64,000 nt of DNA from Rhodohalobacter sp. SW132 (GTDB taxonomy: Bacteria; Bacteroidota; Rhodothermia; Balneolales; Balneolaceae), in NCBI RefSeq assembly GCF_003390325.1, contig NZ_QUOK01000001.1, forward strand, positions 62,001-126,000, read 5' to 3'. The translations under genes and the position numbers were made by a program. Of this stretch, positions 1-8,770 are shown piece after piece; within the stretch, counting starts at the first letter, position 1, and the number at the start of each line of letters is the position of its first letter. The notes below the pieces were generated by a model. It had not been told where the DNA came from. It saw nothing but the letters and a program-made list of their open reading frames with translations, and did no database searches.

Positions 1-384
1 GGTCCGCCCGGCCACTGTTATGTATATCTCTGTTATGGAATTCATCACCTGTTTAATGTGGTTACGAACCGGGAGGGGCTGGCAGACGCTGTGCTTGTTC
101 GTGCACTTCAGCCGCTGAACGGAGTTGAAATCATGAAAAAACGCCGGGGGATGGAAAAGATCAAACATCTCACCGATGGCCCCGGGAAACTCTCCCAGGC
201 GCTTGCCATTCATACCAACATGACCGGGAGCGCCCTCTCCGAACCCCTGCTCTGGATTGAACAACGCAGGCAGGAAATTTCTGATGAACATATTGAAGCC
301 TCAAAACGTATAGGGGTGGACTATGCAGGGGAAGATGCACTTCGTAAATGGCGTTTTACCGTTGATAGCGGTCTTTTTAGATAG
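1..384 (+). CDS. DNA-3-methyladenine glycosylase (AAG/MPG family), 3' part
   Basis: The C-terminal 127 residues of an alkyladenine DNA glycosylase, a base-excision repair enzyme that removes alkylated purines. The frame is open from base 1, so the start lies left of the window. Visible family signatures are the VYLCYG segment near residue 10 of the fragment, followed by HHLFNVV, then ADAVLVRALQP and the conserved GPGKLSQAL stretch. The protein ends at the TAG at 382-384. It is followed by about 100 bases with no clear terminator before the YceI gene on the same strand. The family call is firm; substrate range cannot be read from the fragment. Confidence 0.92.
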   Translation, partial: GPPGHCYVYLCYGIHHLFNVVTNREGLADAVLVRALQPLNGVEIMKKRRGMEKIKHLTDGPGKLSQALAIHTNMTGSALSEPLLWIEQRRQEISDEHIEASKRIGVDYAGEDALRKWRFTVDSGLFR

Positions 385-486
385 GTGTAAAATAGTTTAA
401 TGTTTAATGAAACGATTGTTGAATTGCCTTGGTTTATCGCTGAAGATTTATCAAACAATTAATATCTAACATTAAATTACACGGTT

Positions 487-1104
487 ATGCTGAACAAAAT
501 TACAACCTCACTTTTTTTACTTTTCTTTGCCTTTTCGGGTACAATCCTTGCCAATGGTGATCATGAAGAAAATCTGCGCTCCACAGCGTGGGAGATCGAC
601 AAATCACACAGCGCGATCAATTTTAAAATCAATCACTTCTTTACTCCGGTTGATGGAACGTTCGAAGATTATGAAGCAACCGTGTTATTCGATCCGGAAA
701 ATCTCGAAGGGAGCAGTTTAGATGTGGTGATTCCGGTTAATAGTATCAATACAAGAAACGACCGGCGCGATGGTCACCTGCAATCTGAAGATTTCTTCAA
801 TGCTGAGCAGTGGCCAACCATCACATTCAACAGCACAAGCATTGAAAGCCGCGGTGATAACGAATTTGTAGCGATTGGTACGATGACAATCCGCGACGTA
901 ACCCACGAATTTGAACTTCCGTTTTCGCTTTTAGGTGTGATGGATCATCCGATGAGAGAAAACACGCGCGTTGCCGGAATTGTGGCAAATGCTGAATTGA
1001 TGAGAACCGACTACGGAGTGGGTGTCGGCGATTGGGCCGCTACTGCTGTTGTAGGCGACCGGGTAAACATTGAGCTGAATCTGGAATTGACAACAGGCAT
1101 CTGA
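487..1104 (+). CDS. YceI family periplasmic protein
   Basis: 205 residues with an N-terminal signal peptide (hydrophobic LFLLFFAFSG segment, cleavage probably after ILANG). The mature part matches the YceI lipocalin-like fold: WEIDKSHSAINFKINHFF at the start of the domain, the GTFEDYEATVLFDPENLEGS stretch, paired HLQSEDFFNAEQWPTITF, and IRDVTHEFELPF. YceI proteins bind isoprenoid-type lipids in a beta-barrel, and are often linked to envelope or stress functions; the ligand here is unknown. The ATG at 487 is the only good start. A hairpin with a T-run follows the gene. Confidence 0.93.
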   Translation: MLNKITTSLFLLFFAFSGTILANGDHEENLRSTAWEIDKSHSAINFKINHFFTPVDGTFEDYEATVLFDPENLEGSSLDVVIPVNSINTRNDRRDGHLQSEDFFNAEQWPTITFNSTSIESRGDNEFVAIGTMTIRDVTHEFELPFSLLGVMDHPMRENTRVAGIVANAELMRTDYGVGVGDWAATAVVGDRVNIELNLELTTGI

Positions 1105-1128
1105 TCTGTTAAATGTATACCTTTTAAG

Positions 1129-1158
1129 CCGCAGGGAGTGATTCTTGCGGTTTTTTTT
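1129..1158 (+). terminator. Rho-independent terminator after the YceI gene
   Basis: Short stem CCGCA (1129-1133) / TGCGG (1146-1150), followed by eight T residues at 1151-1158. It lies 24 bases after the YceI stop codon and before the next start at 1190. Confidence 0.6.
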
Positions 1159-1189
1159 GTTTTACTCAACCTATTCTGGAATTCCAATC

Positions 1190-1585
1190 ATGTTTAATCT
1201 TACGTTCGATCACTACACCATTAAAGTTAACAGTCTGGACGAAAGCGCGCGATTTTACAAAGAGGTGCTGAAACTAAAGGAGATCAAAAACCGCACGGAA
1301 AAAGAGTATATCCGATGGTTTTCTCTCGGCGATGGCAGTGAACTTCATGTGGTGGAAGGTGATCAAACCGGAATTGAAACCAATGTTGGGCTGCACCTTG
1401 CGCTCCGGCTAAAAGAGTTTGATGCTTTTATCCGTCAACTTGAGGAGAATGGCGTTCGTCAGCACAACTCAAAGGGTGAGCCGGATCAGATTAACGTCCG
1501 GGCAGACGGAATTCGGCAGGTCTATTTTAAAGATCCGGATGGCTACTGGATTGAGGTAAACGAGGCCGCAATATTGGAAACCTGA
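1190..1585 (+). CDS. VOC superfamily protein (glyoxalase/dioxygenase fold)
   Basis: 131 residues. The N-terminal FDHYTIKVNSLDESARFYKEVLKLKEI and the C-terminal VYFKDPDGYWIEVNE are the two beta-alpha-beta-beta-beta halves of a vicinal-oxygen-chelate domain. Likely metal ligands are His in the first strand (DHYTIKV), His in ELHVVEG, His in LHLALRL and Glu in WIEVNE, as in lactoylglutathione lyase relatives; the substrate is unknown. I chose the ATG at 1190 over an upstream TTG because the fold starts directly after it. The stop codon TGA (1583-1585) lies inside the left end of a mobile repeat (A1), so the original C terminus may have been altered. Confidence 0.85.
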   Translation: MFNLTFDHYTIKVNSLDESARFYKEVLKLKEIKNRTEKEYIRWFSLGDGSELHVVEGDQTGIETNVGLHLALRLKEFDAFIRQLEENGVRQHNSKGEPDQINVRADGIRQVYFKDPDGYWIEVNEAAILET

Positions 1586-1789
1586 GTTCGATTCTTAAAT
1601 ATGACGTAAATCATAAAATCAGTCAAACAAGGGCGTCATCTCGCATCCGAGCGTTCGGGACGTGATCTACTTTCCTTAACAAAGGCAGGAGATGCCGGAT
1701 CTAAGTCCGGCATGACATAATTTTTGACGAGTTAGTTTAACTAACGCCCTTTTTTGAACTGATTTTGCCATTTTTTAATCGAACTCAGG
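1581..1789. repeat. Palindromic MITE-like repeat, family A copy 1
   Basis: A 209-bp near-palindrome. The left end CCTGAGTTCGATT and right end AATCGAACTCAGG are inverted copies. Inside lies a second, inner inverted pair around GGGCGT, and a core with GGAGATGCCGGAT and GTCCGGCATGAC hairpins. The same design recurs at 8771-8980, and the inner part alone at 20887-21038 and 24585-24727. It has no coding capacity. Orientation is opposite to copy 2. Confidence 0.9.
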
Positions 1790-1993
1790 TTGGAAGAAAA
1801 TTAAAGAAAAATTCGCGGTGGGCGTTCAAGGCGTTAATCCAATGCCCATGACATCTCTTCCTTCAGAACCTGGCAGCAGTTTTCACGTTGATACTGCCTG
1901 CAGGGCATCCGGATTTAATTTTCAACTTACGATTCAAAAGCTTTACTTGGTCAGAAATGGAAAAAGACTGAAATCTAACACTACAGGCGCATC

Positions 1994-2647
1994 ATGGAAG
2001 AAAAGATTTTGAAATACAAAGCCAAGGATATCACAGTAAAGTATGATGTAAAGCGATGCATCCACGCGGCAGAATGTGTGAATGGGTTGCCCGATGTTTT
2101 TAATCCAAAGCGCAAGCCGTGGATCAAGCCGGAACTGGCCGATGCCGATGCGGTTGCCGATGTCATTGAAAAATGCCCGACCGGTGCGCTTCATTATGAG
2201 ATGGAAAATTCCGATCGGACCGAATCTGCATCATCTAAAAACCGAATCCTTCTGCAAAAAGATGGCCCGGTTTACATGTTCGGTGATATTGAAGTTCAGG
2301 ATCATGAGGGCAATACCATACTGGAGGATACGCGATTTGCTTTGTGCCGCTGCGGTGCGTCTGTCAATAAGCCCGCCTGCGACAACTCCCACAAAAAATT
2401 TGATTTTGAAGCCGGCACAAATGCCGATTCGTCTAAACTTCCCGCTCCGGAAAACGGGGAAAGTGATAAGCTCATCGTGAAGCTGATGAAGAATGGCCCT
2501 GCTATTCTTGAGGGCACCTACACCGTGGAATCCGGCTCGATGGACCCGCTCACAAGTGACAAAGGTGTGGCGCTATGCCGTTGCGGGGAATCAGCAACAA
2601 AACCGTTTTGCGATGGGAATCACAAAGAAGTGGGTTTTAAAGGGTAG
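1994..2647 (+). CDS. Iron-sulfur protein: mono-cluster ferredoxin-like domain plus two CDGSH domains
   Basis: 217 residues. Residues 10-70 resemble the divergent 4Fe-4S mono-cluster domain (Cys22, Cys28, Cys61 in the context EKCPTGAL). Two CDGSH-type 2Fe-2S sites follow, each with the C-x-C-x8-C-x3-H ligand set: Cys118, Cys120, Cys129, His133 and Cys195, Cys197, Cys206, His210. CDGSH proteins carry redox-active, transferable clusters; the partner here is unknown. No signal peptide, so probably cytoplasmic. The ATG at 1994 is close to the start of the first domain. A strong hairpin follows at 2726-2747. Confidence 0.92.
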   Translation: MEEKILKYKAKDITVKYDVKRCIHAAECVNGLPDVFNPKRKPWIKPELADADAVADVIEKCPTGALHYEMENSDRTESASSKNRILLQKDGPVYMFGDIEVQDHEGNTILEDTRFALCRCGASVNKPACDNSHKKFDFEAGTNADSSKLPAPENGESDKLIVKLMKNGPAILEGTYTVESGSMDPLTSDKGVALCRCGESATKPFCDGNHKEVGFKG

Positions 2648-2725
2648 ATAAGTGGATTGGATTTGTTCTCTTACAAAAACGAATCTCCAGATAGGTTTGT
2701 AATACAATCAGCCATAAATAAAAAA

Positions 2726-2747
2726 GGGCGGAAATCTCTTTCCGCCC
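2726..2747 (+). terminator. Hairpin terminator after the CDGSH gene
   Basis: Perfect 9-bp stem GGGCGGAAA (2726-2734) / TTTCCGCCC (2739-2747) with a TCTC loop, preceded by an A-run that would act as T-run for the opposite strand. The downstream side is CCCTCGTTTT, so termination from the plus strand is plausible but not ideal. Confidence 0.6.
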
Positions 2748-2852
2748 CCCTCGTTTTGATCACCCCGAAAGCCAGTTCGAGGAATCACAAACCGATCCTC
2801 ATGTACTCACTGTTATTATCAGCCATAACGGGTAAATCTTAAGCACTCTTTT

Positions 2853-3134
2853 TTATTTTTTTTTGTAAACCTGAGTTCGGTTGGTCAGGTTTTTAAAGGA
2901 CCAATCGTTGTGAATAACTTCATCTACCTGATCTATAAAACCAATACATTCTACGAACAATTGTTCATTTTTTGACCGAAGGACGGCATTTAAAACTGTT
3001 TCAACGCCCTGATTCTATTCCGCACTATTGAGTTCTGAATCCGAAATGAATTCCAATGATTTGAACAGGCGAGAGGTTAATTGTAAAATTAAATGAAAAG
3101 GGAGACAGATTGATGAGAATTTAGGTTGAGTCAT
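2853..3134 (-). pseudogene. Possible relic ORF with an internal amber codon
   Basis: Read on the minus strand, an ATG at 3134 opens a frame that runs to a TAA at 2853-2855 and is interrupted only by one TAG (3015-3017). The two parts are 39 and 54 codons. The second part has ordinary protein-like composition (segments such as LFVECIGFIDQVDEVI and NDWSFKNLTNRTQVY). I do not recognise the family. It fills most of the 545-bp gap between the CDGSH and S9 peptidase genes. The alternative is chance: an open frame of this length is not rare. Confidence 0.25.
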
Positions 3135-3192
3135 TGATTAGCATACATCATTTAACTTTCTTCCTGCTTACTTTCATTCAACCTATTTTTAT

Positions 3193-5727
3193 ATGACATT
3201 GCGATACTCATTTTTTTCATTTCTGATACTTCTCTTTTCATTACAGCTCTCAGCTCCAAACACAGCCGTTTCACAAAATGGCCCGGATTTTAGTGATGGA
3301 TATCTCACGCCTGCGGAATCCATTTCAGATGAGGTTCTCGCTCCCCGCCACGAAAATGTAACTTTGAGTAATCTCAGCCCATCCGGCGAATGGTTTTTGA
3401 ATACGGTTCAGAGCGGACTTTCCCCGCTATCTTCACTGGCAAAACCGCATCACAACCTGGCCGGCCTGCAGGTTGATCCGCGGGCCAGCCGTCACCGCTC
3501 GTTCAACACCCGTACACCAACTGTCGGTTTGGAACTGATTGACGCACGTAACGGTGAATCGCGAACGATAAGCACGCCCGGAAATGCAACAATTACAAAT
3601 GCAAGCTGGTCGCCTGACGGTGAACGCCTCGCATATTTTGCACACTATGAAAATGCTACGTTCATTTATGTGGCCGAAATGGAATCGGGCCAGTCTACAC
3701 TCCTGACCAACCGCCCGGTTCTCGCCACTTCTGTAACATCATTCCAGTGGTCGGGGGATGGAAATTCTATATTTGCAGTATTTGTCCCTGAAGGTCGATC
3801 TTCAGCTCCATCCGCACCGCAAACATCTAATGCACTCCAGGTGCGTACCACATCTCCCGGAGAAAATCGCCTGCGAACCTATCAATCGTTGCTGAAAGAT
3901 CGCCACGAGGCAGATCTGCTGGAACATTTTGTCACAGGTCAGCTCGCCAAAGTGGGTGTCAACAGGCGATCCATTAACCTGATCGGCGAACCGGTGATGT
4001 TCAGAAGTTTTGATGCATCCCCGGATGGTAATCACGTAATTGTTCAGAAAACGGAGAAGCCGTTCTCTTATATCGTGCCGGCATCGCTTTTTGGCTGGAC
4101 AGAAGAGATCTGGGACCTCAACGGTACTACGCTTACCGAACTGCGAAAATCAGATCTTCGGGTCGGAAATCCCGATGCTGACGAATTCGAAGATTTTGGG
4201 CGCCGCAATATTCAGTGGAGGCCCGATGGTAACGGACTGAGTCTGCTTCTAAAACCGGAAGATGAAAAAAATGATGAAGAACCGGAGGAAAACGGTGAAG
4301 ATGAAGAAGAAAACGGGGATTCTGATTCAAAACCGGCTGACCGCGTGATGCAGTGGCTGCCTCCATTCGGAGATGATGACCTTTCGGTTGTTTATCCGGC
4401 GGACAGGGAAATGAGCTCTGTTTCATACTCTGATGATGCAGAAATCCTTTTTATTACCGAACGCCGAAGCGGAAACGAAAAGCTGTACGCGGTTTACACG
4501 GAGCAACCCGACAGCACCTACACGATTTACGATTACGATCGTGATGATTTTTATGAAAATCCCGGTAACCTGATGGAGGAAACCGGCTCAATGGGTGTTC
4601 GGGTAGTGAAACTCTCTTCCGATGAAAATCACGTCTACCTTCGTGGTACCGAGTATTTCGAGGATTATGAAGAGCAGGCGCCGCGGCCGTTCGTAGACCG
4701 CGTTACGATAACGGAAGAAGAGACCGAGCGTATCTTCCAGAGTTCAGAAGACCAGTTTGAGCGGATGCTGGCTGCTTTGGATGACGATCTGAATGAGATG
4801 ATTGTAGAACGCCAGTCTTCAGAAATTTTGCCCGATTCCTGGCTCTACTCCAGGGAAACGGAAGAGTATACCAAACTCACGGATAACCAGGATTATAACG
4901 AAGCTGTAACCCAGACCTATCGCGAGCGGATCAAGCTGAAACGAGCCGACGGCTATGAGTTCTGGATGGAAGTTGTGATGCCAAACGACTGGAACGGCTC
5001 GCCGCTTCCCGGTCTGATCTGGCACTACCCGCGCGAATTTAATGACCAGGAGTCGTACAATGAAGGGCTCCGTACCTACAATAAAAACAGTTATCCGAGA
5101 ATAGGTGCCCGAACGGCCGATATTATGGTGAAAGAAGGATATGCGGTCCTTAAACCCGACTGGCCGATTGTAGGCGAGCGCGGTACATCCAACGATAGTT
5201 TTGTTTGGAGCATCGTACAGAACAGCACTGTGGTGATCGATAGCGCAGCTGCCCGTGGTTATATCGACCGTGACCGAATGGCGATTGGCGGACATAGTTA
5301 TGGCGCATTTGGCGCTTCCAACGCTATGATTCACACATCCTTTTTTAAGGCAGGGATTGCCGGTGCAGGAAATTATAACCGAACTCTTACACCGATGGGC
5401 TTTCAGCGGGAACGAAGCGATCTCTGGCGGGGCGCCGACCGTTACATGCAGATGTCTCCCATTTTTTGGGCTGACCGGATTGACGGCGCTCTGCTGATGT
5501 ATCACGGGGAGAAAGATCAGAATGTGGGCACCTGGCCGACCAACTCAAACCGGATGTTTCACGCGCTCAACGGTCTCGGTAAAGATGCGGCTCTCTATAT
5601 GTATCCGCACGAAGGCCATGGCCCGTCAGCAGAAGAAACCCTGCTCGATATGTGGACCCGCTGGGTTGACTGGCTCGATTTTTACCTGAAAGAGGACGGC
5701 TACCAGCGGAGTTATACTGATGAATAG
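3193..5727 (+). CDS. Secreted S9 family (prolyl oligopeptidase-type) peptidase
   Basis: 844 residues with an N-terminal signal peptide (hydrophobic run ending near SAPNTAVSQN). The first two thirds form a predicted beta-propeller (TolB-like repeats such as SWSPDGERLAYF). The C-terminal alpha/beta hydrolase domain carries the triad: Ser702 in GGHSYGAFG, Asp775 in HGEKDQNVG, His809 in PHEGHGP. Such enzymes cleave short peptides, often at proline or acyl-amino acids, in the periplasm. Unusual is an acidic, low-complexity insertion near residues 356-380 rich in Glu, Asp and Asn. Monocistronic, with repeat-rich DNA downstream. Confidence 0.92.
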   Translation: MTLRYSFFSFLILLFSLQLSAPNTAVSQNGPDFSDGYLTPAESISDEVLAPRHENVTLSNLSPSGEWFLNTVQSGLSPLSSLAKPHHNLAGLQVDPRASRHRSFNTRTPTVGLELIDARNGESRTISTPGNATITNASWSPDGERLAYFAHYENATFIYVAEMESGQSTLLTNRPVLATSVTSFQWSGDGNSIFAVFVPEGRSSAPSAPQTSNALQVRTTSPGENRLRTYQSLLKDRHEADLLEHFVTGQLAKVGVNRRSINLIGEPVMFRSFDASPDGNHVIVQKTEKPFSYIVPASLFGWTEEIWDLNGTTLTELRKSDLRVGNPDADEFEDFGRRNIQWRPDGNGLSLLLKPEDEKNDEEPEENGEDEEENGDSDSKPADRVMQWLPPFGDDDLSVVYPADREMSSVSYSDDAEILFITERRSGNEKLYAVYTEQPDSTYTIYDYDRDDFYENPGNLMEETGSMGVRVVKLSSDENHVYLRGTEYFEDYEEQAPRPFVDRVTITEEETERIFQSSEDQFERMLAALDDDLNEMIVERQSSEILPDSWLYSRETEEYTKLTDNQDYNEAVTQTYRERIKLKRADGYEFWMEVVMPNDWNGSPLPGLIWHYPREFNDQESYNEGLRTYNKNSYPRIGARTADIMVKEGYAVLKPDWPIVGERGTSNDSFVWSIVQNSTVVIDSAAARGYIDRDRMAIGGHSYGAFGASNAMIHTSFFKAGIAGAGNYNRTLTPMGFQRERSDLWRGADRYMQMSPIFWADRIDGALLMYHGEKDQNVGTWPTNSNRMFHALNGLGKDAALYMYPHEGHGPSAEETLLDMWTRWVDWLDFYLKEDGYQRSYTDE

Positions 5728-5751
5728 GAAGACGAGCAGGCGGAGGAGTGA

Positions 5752-5937
5752 TTTAATCATAAATGGTTTAATTCCCCGACCCTCTGAACGAAAAAGATAA
5801 TAGTCCCCCTTTTGCCGCGGGCATCCCATTGGGGGAAAGGGGAAGCGAACGATGTGAGCAGGGGGATGACTTCCTGAGTTCGGAAGCGTCCATCTCTTGT
5901 TGTGAAGCTCAGCAGGCCATCCCCCATTATCCCCTTC
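5752..5937. repeat. Repeat family E copy 1
   Basis: Starts ATTTAATCATAAATGG, continues TTTAATTCCCCGACCCTCTGA, and ends near GAAGCTCAGCAGGCC then ATCCCCCATTATCCCC. The same text, with scattered differences, occurs at 60956-61020 and 61381-61462, where it is split by another element. Directly abuts a family B copy. No gene. Confidence 0.7.
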
Positions 5938-6168
5938 GAGAGGCTGTGCAAATATTCCTGTAACCTGTTTAGCACTCCTGACATTTTAAAGTTGTAAAAC
6001 TCATTCCGAAGCTCCCCTCTCTGGCAAGTCCCGCCAGGGCGCGGTAGAGAGGGGGCGGGGGTGAGTCAGAAGGACTGGTGACGATGGAAAAGACATAAAT
6101 CTTAACTTATTTAGGTGCGATTTCTTTGGAAGGTAGTTTTCTCATAGCCTCCCGAAGGGGGACACTCT
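5931..6168 (-). repeat. Repeat family B copy 1
   Basis: Bounded by imperfect inverted ends CCCCTTCGAGAGGCTGTG (left) and CATAGCCTCCCGAAGGGG (right). The core holds the hairpin CCCTCTCT / AGAGAGGG around 6015-6053. Orientation is opposite to copies at 40775 and 56649. Together with E copy 1 it fills most of the 600-bp gap 5728-6327; about 160 bases after it (6169-6327) show nothing else. Confidence 0.75.
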
Positions 6169-6327
6169 AAAATAAACTCCATATCAATCAAAAGCAGTTT
6201 GTATAAAGTCTTCATTATCAATTAAATAGAACGGTAGATGCACTTGATTTTTTAAACTTTCTGTATAAATTGACGGTGTAAGATGTAGATCTCCAAAATA
6301 AACCATCATTTAAACAGGAACAGGACT

Positions 6328-6726
6328 ATGGAACTAAAAGAACTAAGTAAATACGACGGACTGGCTACGCTATTCATTAGAATCGGAGTAGGTTTGATTT
6401 TTATCGTAGCAGGCTGGGGCAAACTTACAGGTATTGAAGGAACGCAGGGGTTTTTTGGAAACCTTGGAATTCCGCTGCCGGGCCTGATGGCATGGGTTGT
6501 GGCACTTGTAGAATTTGTTGGAGGTTTGATGGTATTGTTCGGCTCTTATATTCGAATCCCGGCCCTTCTGCTTGCCATTATTATGGTTGTTGCCCTGCTG
6601 ACCACAAAACTCGATGGCGATTTCAGTGCGGCACGGCTTGATCTTCTGCTTCTGCTCACAAGTCTGGCGCTCTTTTTTCTGGGCAGCGGCAAATATTCCG
6701 TCGACAATGCGATGAACAGATCCTGA
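6328..6726 (+). CDS. DoxX family membrane protein
   Basis: 132 residues with four predicted membrane helices. LFIRIGVGLIFIVAGWGKLTGIEGTQGFFGNLGIP is the DoxX signature at residues 14-50, followed by the helix containing VALVEFVGGLMVLFG. DoxX/YphA-like proteins are small inner-membrane proteins of uncertain chemistry, some linked to quinone or thiol redox. The ATG at 6328 follows the purine-rich ACAGGAACAGG, a possible weak ribosome site. A strong terminator follows. Confidence 0.92.
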   Translation: MELKELSKYDGLATLFIRIGVGLIFIVAGWGKLTGIEGTQGFFGNLGIPLPGLMAWVVALVEFVGGLMVLFGSYIRIPALLLAIIMVVALLTTKLDGDFSAARLDLLLLLTSLALFFLGSGKYSVDNAMNRS

Positions 6727-6749
6727 TCGTTTTAACCAGTTTAATATGG

Positions 6750-6781
6750 GGGGTATTGATTGCATTCAATACCCCTTTTTT
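6750..6781 (+). terminator. Rho-independent terminator after DoxX
   Basis: Perfect 10-bp stem GGGGTATTGA (6750-6759) / TCAATACCCC (6766-6775), 6-base loop, then a run of T residues from 6776. Confidence 0.9.
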
Positions 6782-6854
6782 ATGCCGTATATTCCTATTC
6801 TTTTGTACATACAATTAAGGGCAAGCCAAAAAGCTCTCCTGAAATCGCAAATAA

Positions 6855-7106
6855 ATGAAGCACACCGTTTTTGTACTATACAGTCCGCTTGTGGATCGGT
6901 ATTTTGTTGGTTCTTCTTCGAACCCTGAGAAGGCGATCAACCGTCATAATTCAGGCAAAAATAAGCATACAAAATCAGGCATTCCGTGGAGAGTTGTCTG
7001 TCAAAAAACGTTCGATACCGTAGAAAAAGCGAAAGAAGCTGAGGCCAGTATCAAATCATCGGGTGACAGGACGGAGCTCGAATCGCGTATAGAGAAACTG
7101 AAGTGA
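6855..7106 (+). CDS. GIY-YIG-like small protein, probably catalytically impaired
   Basis: 83 residues matching the UvrC/GIY-YIG fold in outline: VFVLYS for the first strand, RYFVGSSSN for the YIG strand, RHNSGKNKHTKSGIPW, and Glu63 in AEASIKS. The arginine that normally follows the second strand (consensus Rl.eHN) is Ala27 here, and both tyrosines of the name-giving motif are altered. Free-standing proteins of this type are common in Bacteroidota, and their role is poorly defined. A nuclease role is therefore doubtful. It is convergent with the symporter gene, whose stop is 20 bases away. Confidence 0.75.
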   Translation: MKHTVFVLYSPLVDRYFVGSSSNPEKAINRHNSGKNKHTKSGIPWRVVCQKTFDTVEKAKEAEASIKSSGDRTELESRIEKLK

Positions 7107-7125
7107 GTGATCAGGTGAACAGCAG

Positions 7126-8619
7126 CTATTTGTACTCGCTTATTGCATCATCCAGTTCTGCATCCTTTTCATAAAAAAGCTTCCATTTTTCGTCCGGATC
7201 CGGTGGGGTTAGTAGAGACACCACAATCAAAACAGTTATCGACAGACCGGCAGCGGGAAGTACGATATAATCAAAAGGGATTAGCGGCTCTTCCCCAACC
7301 GAGTTAAGTATAGTGATAAGCAGTGTGACACCCATTCCCGTTGCGATAGAGGCAACTCCGCCCGCTGTGGTTACGCGCTTCCAGAGAAATGCGGCTAAAA
7401 GTGCGGGGGTAAGCCCGGCGCCGATCATGGTGTAAGCCGTAAATGCCATATCAAGAATGGTTCGGAACTGCGTAAGAAGCAGCCAGGCCAGGATTCCGAG
7501 CAACAGAACCATCAGCCTCTGGAAAAGCACAATTACCTTTTCACCCGCATCAGGGTTAATAAACCGCTGATAGATATCCCGCGTCAGATTGGTGGATGGA
7601 GTGAGAAGAAAGCTGTTTCCGGTAGATGTGATGATCGCCACCGCGGCGCAGATCAGCAGGAGTCCGCCTGCCAGCGGAATTCCAATTTCAGTGCCAAACC
7701 GGGCGGCATGCAAAATAATCCGCTCACTATCTTCAGCGGCAAGATGCATGATACTGGATGGGTCGAGCGCGTTAAAATGGCTGAACGCGAGAATAGCCAG
7801 TGAGGCAATCGCCGTTTCGATGATGATGGTACCGATCACCCAGAACATCACGGCATTTTTTGCAGATTTTTCGTTTTTAGCCGAATAGAATTTTTGATAC
7901 ATATTCGACTCTCCCAGCAACAGCAGGAAAGTTGGAAAAAAGACGCCCATCACCCATATCCAGCTGTGTCCGCCGGTAATGCTAAACAGCTCCGGATCCA
8001 GTTCTGTTGTTACAAATTCCATCCCGCCCAGATTAAAGAACACAAGCGGCACCGCAATCAGAACCGCTACTGTAATTACCGCACCGTTGATGATATCCAC
8101 GGAAACGATAGAGAGCATTCCCGCAAAGGCAGTAAACGCGATGATAAAACCGGCAGTAAGCAATACACCCTGCCACTCAGGAATATCGGCAATAAGATTC
8201 AGTACAAAACCGCCGCCGCGAAACTGGTATCCAACAATTGTTGTATATGCAATTACAATGACAATCGTACCCAGAATTCGCGCCCATTTATTGTAGCGGA
8301 GTTCAAGGATATCTGGAACAGTGTATTGGGCGATCCGGCGCACGCGTCCAGCTAAGAAAAAAACGATAACTATCCCGATCCATGCCCCGGCGGCCAGCCA
8401 GAGTTCCGAAATCCCTACCCGTGCAGCCAGGCCGGCGCCCGCCAGCAGTGTGCCCGATCCCAGCCAGGTACAAAGAAGAGTTCCCACCAGTTTTGGCGTG
8501 GATACCGATCGCCCTGCTACCATAAAATCTTCCTGGTTTTTGATAGCGCGGCTTTTCCAGATGGATATACCCATCAGCATGGCGAGGTAAAGAAGTACGA
8601 TCCAGAAAAAGATGGACAT
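7126..8619 (-). CDS. Sodium:solute symporter (SSS family)
   Basis: 497 residues with about 13 predicted membrane helices. The N-terminal FWIVLLYLAMLMGISIWKS, followed by FMVAGRSVSTPKLVGTLLCTWLGSGTLLAGAG, is the classical solute:sodium symporter opening, and TGNSFLLTPSTNLTRDIYQRF near residue 330-350 is the conserved SSS segment. Imports a small solute by sodium gradient; substrate not deducible. No neighbouring catabolic gene narrows it. The ATG at 8619 gives a standard N terminus. Confidence 0.9.
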   Translation of the reverse strand: MSIFFWIVLLYLAMLMGISIWKSRAIKNQEDFMVAGRSVSTPKLVGTLLCTWLGSGTLLAGAGLAARVGISELWLAAGAWIGIVIVFFLAGRVRRIAQYTVPDILELRYNKWARILGTIVIVIAYTTIVGYQFRGGGFVLNLIADIPEWQGVLLTAGFIIAFTAFAGMLSIVSVDIINGAVITVAVLIAVPLVFFNLGGMEFVTTELDPELFSITGGHSWIWVMGVFFPTFLLLLGESNMYQKFYSAKNEKSAKNAVMFWVIGTIIIETAIASLAILAFSHFNALDPSSIMHLAAEDSERIILHAARFGTEIGIPLAGGLLLICAAVAIITSTGNSFLLTPSTNLTRDIYQRFINPDAGEKVIVLFQRLMVLLLGILAWLLLTQFRTILDMAFTAYTMIGAGLTPALLAAFLWKRVTTAGGVASIATGMGVTLLITILNSVGEEPLIPFDYIVLPAAGLSITVLIVVSLLTPPDPDEKWKLFYEKDAELDDAISEYK

Positions 8620-8770
8620 GATACAAGGTGCAAGGTTTGTCCGGTATCGGCCGGGACCAGAGTTGTCGTTTCAGGATTCAAGTTTAACCACGAAAGTATT
8701 CATTTTAATGATGGAATTCACAAATCTCTTGCGTATTTGTATGTTTGAAAGTGAAAGAATATTTATAGCA

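Noticed and set aside
4819-5505. 228-codon minus-strand ORF
   Set aside because: Lies fully antisense to the S9 peptidase catalytic domain, has no motif, and is a frame shadow of the real gene.
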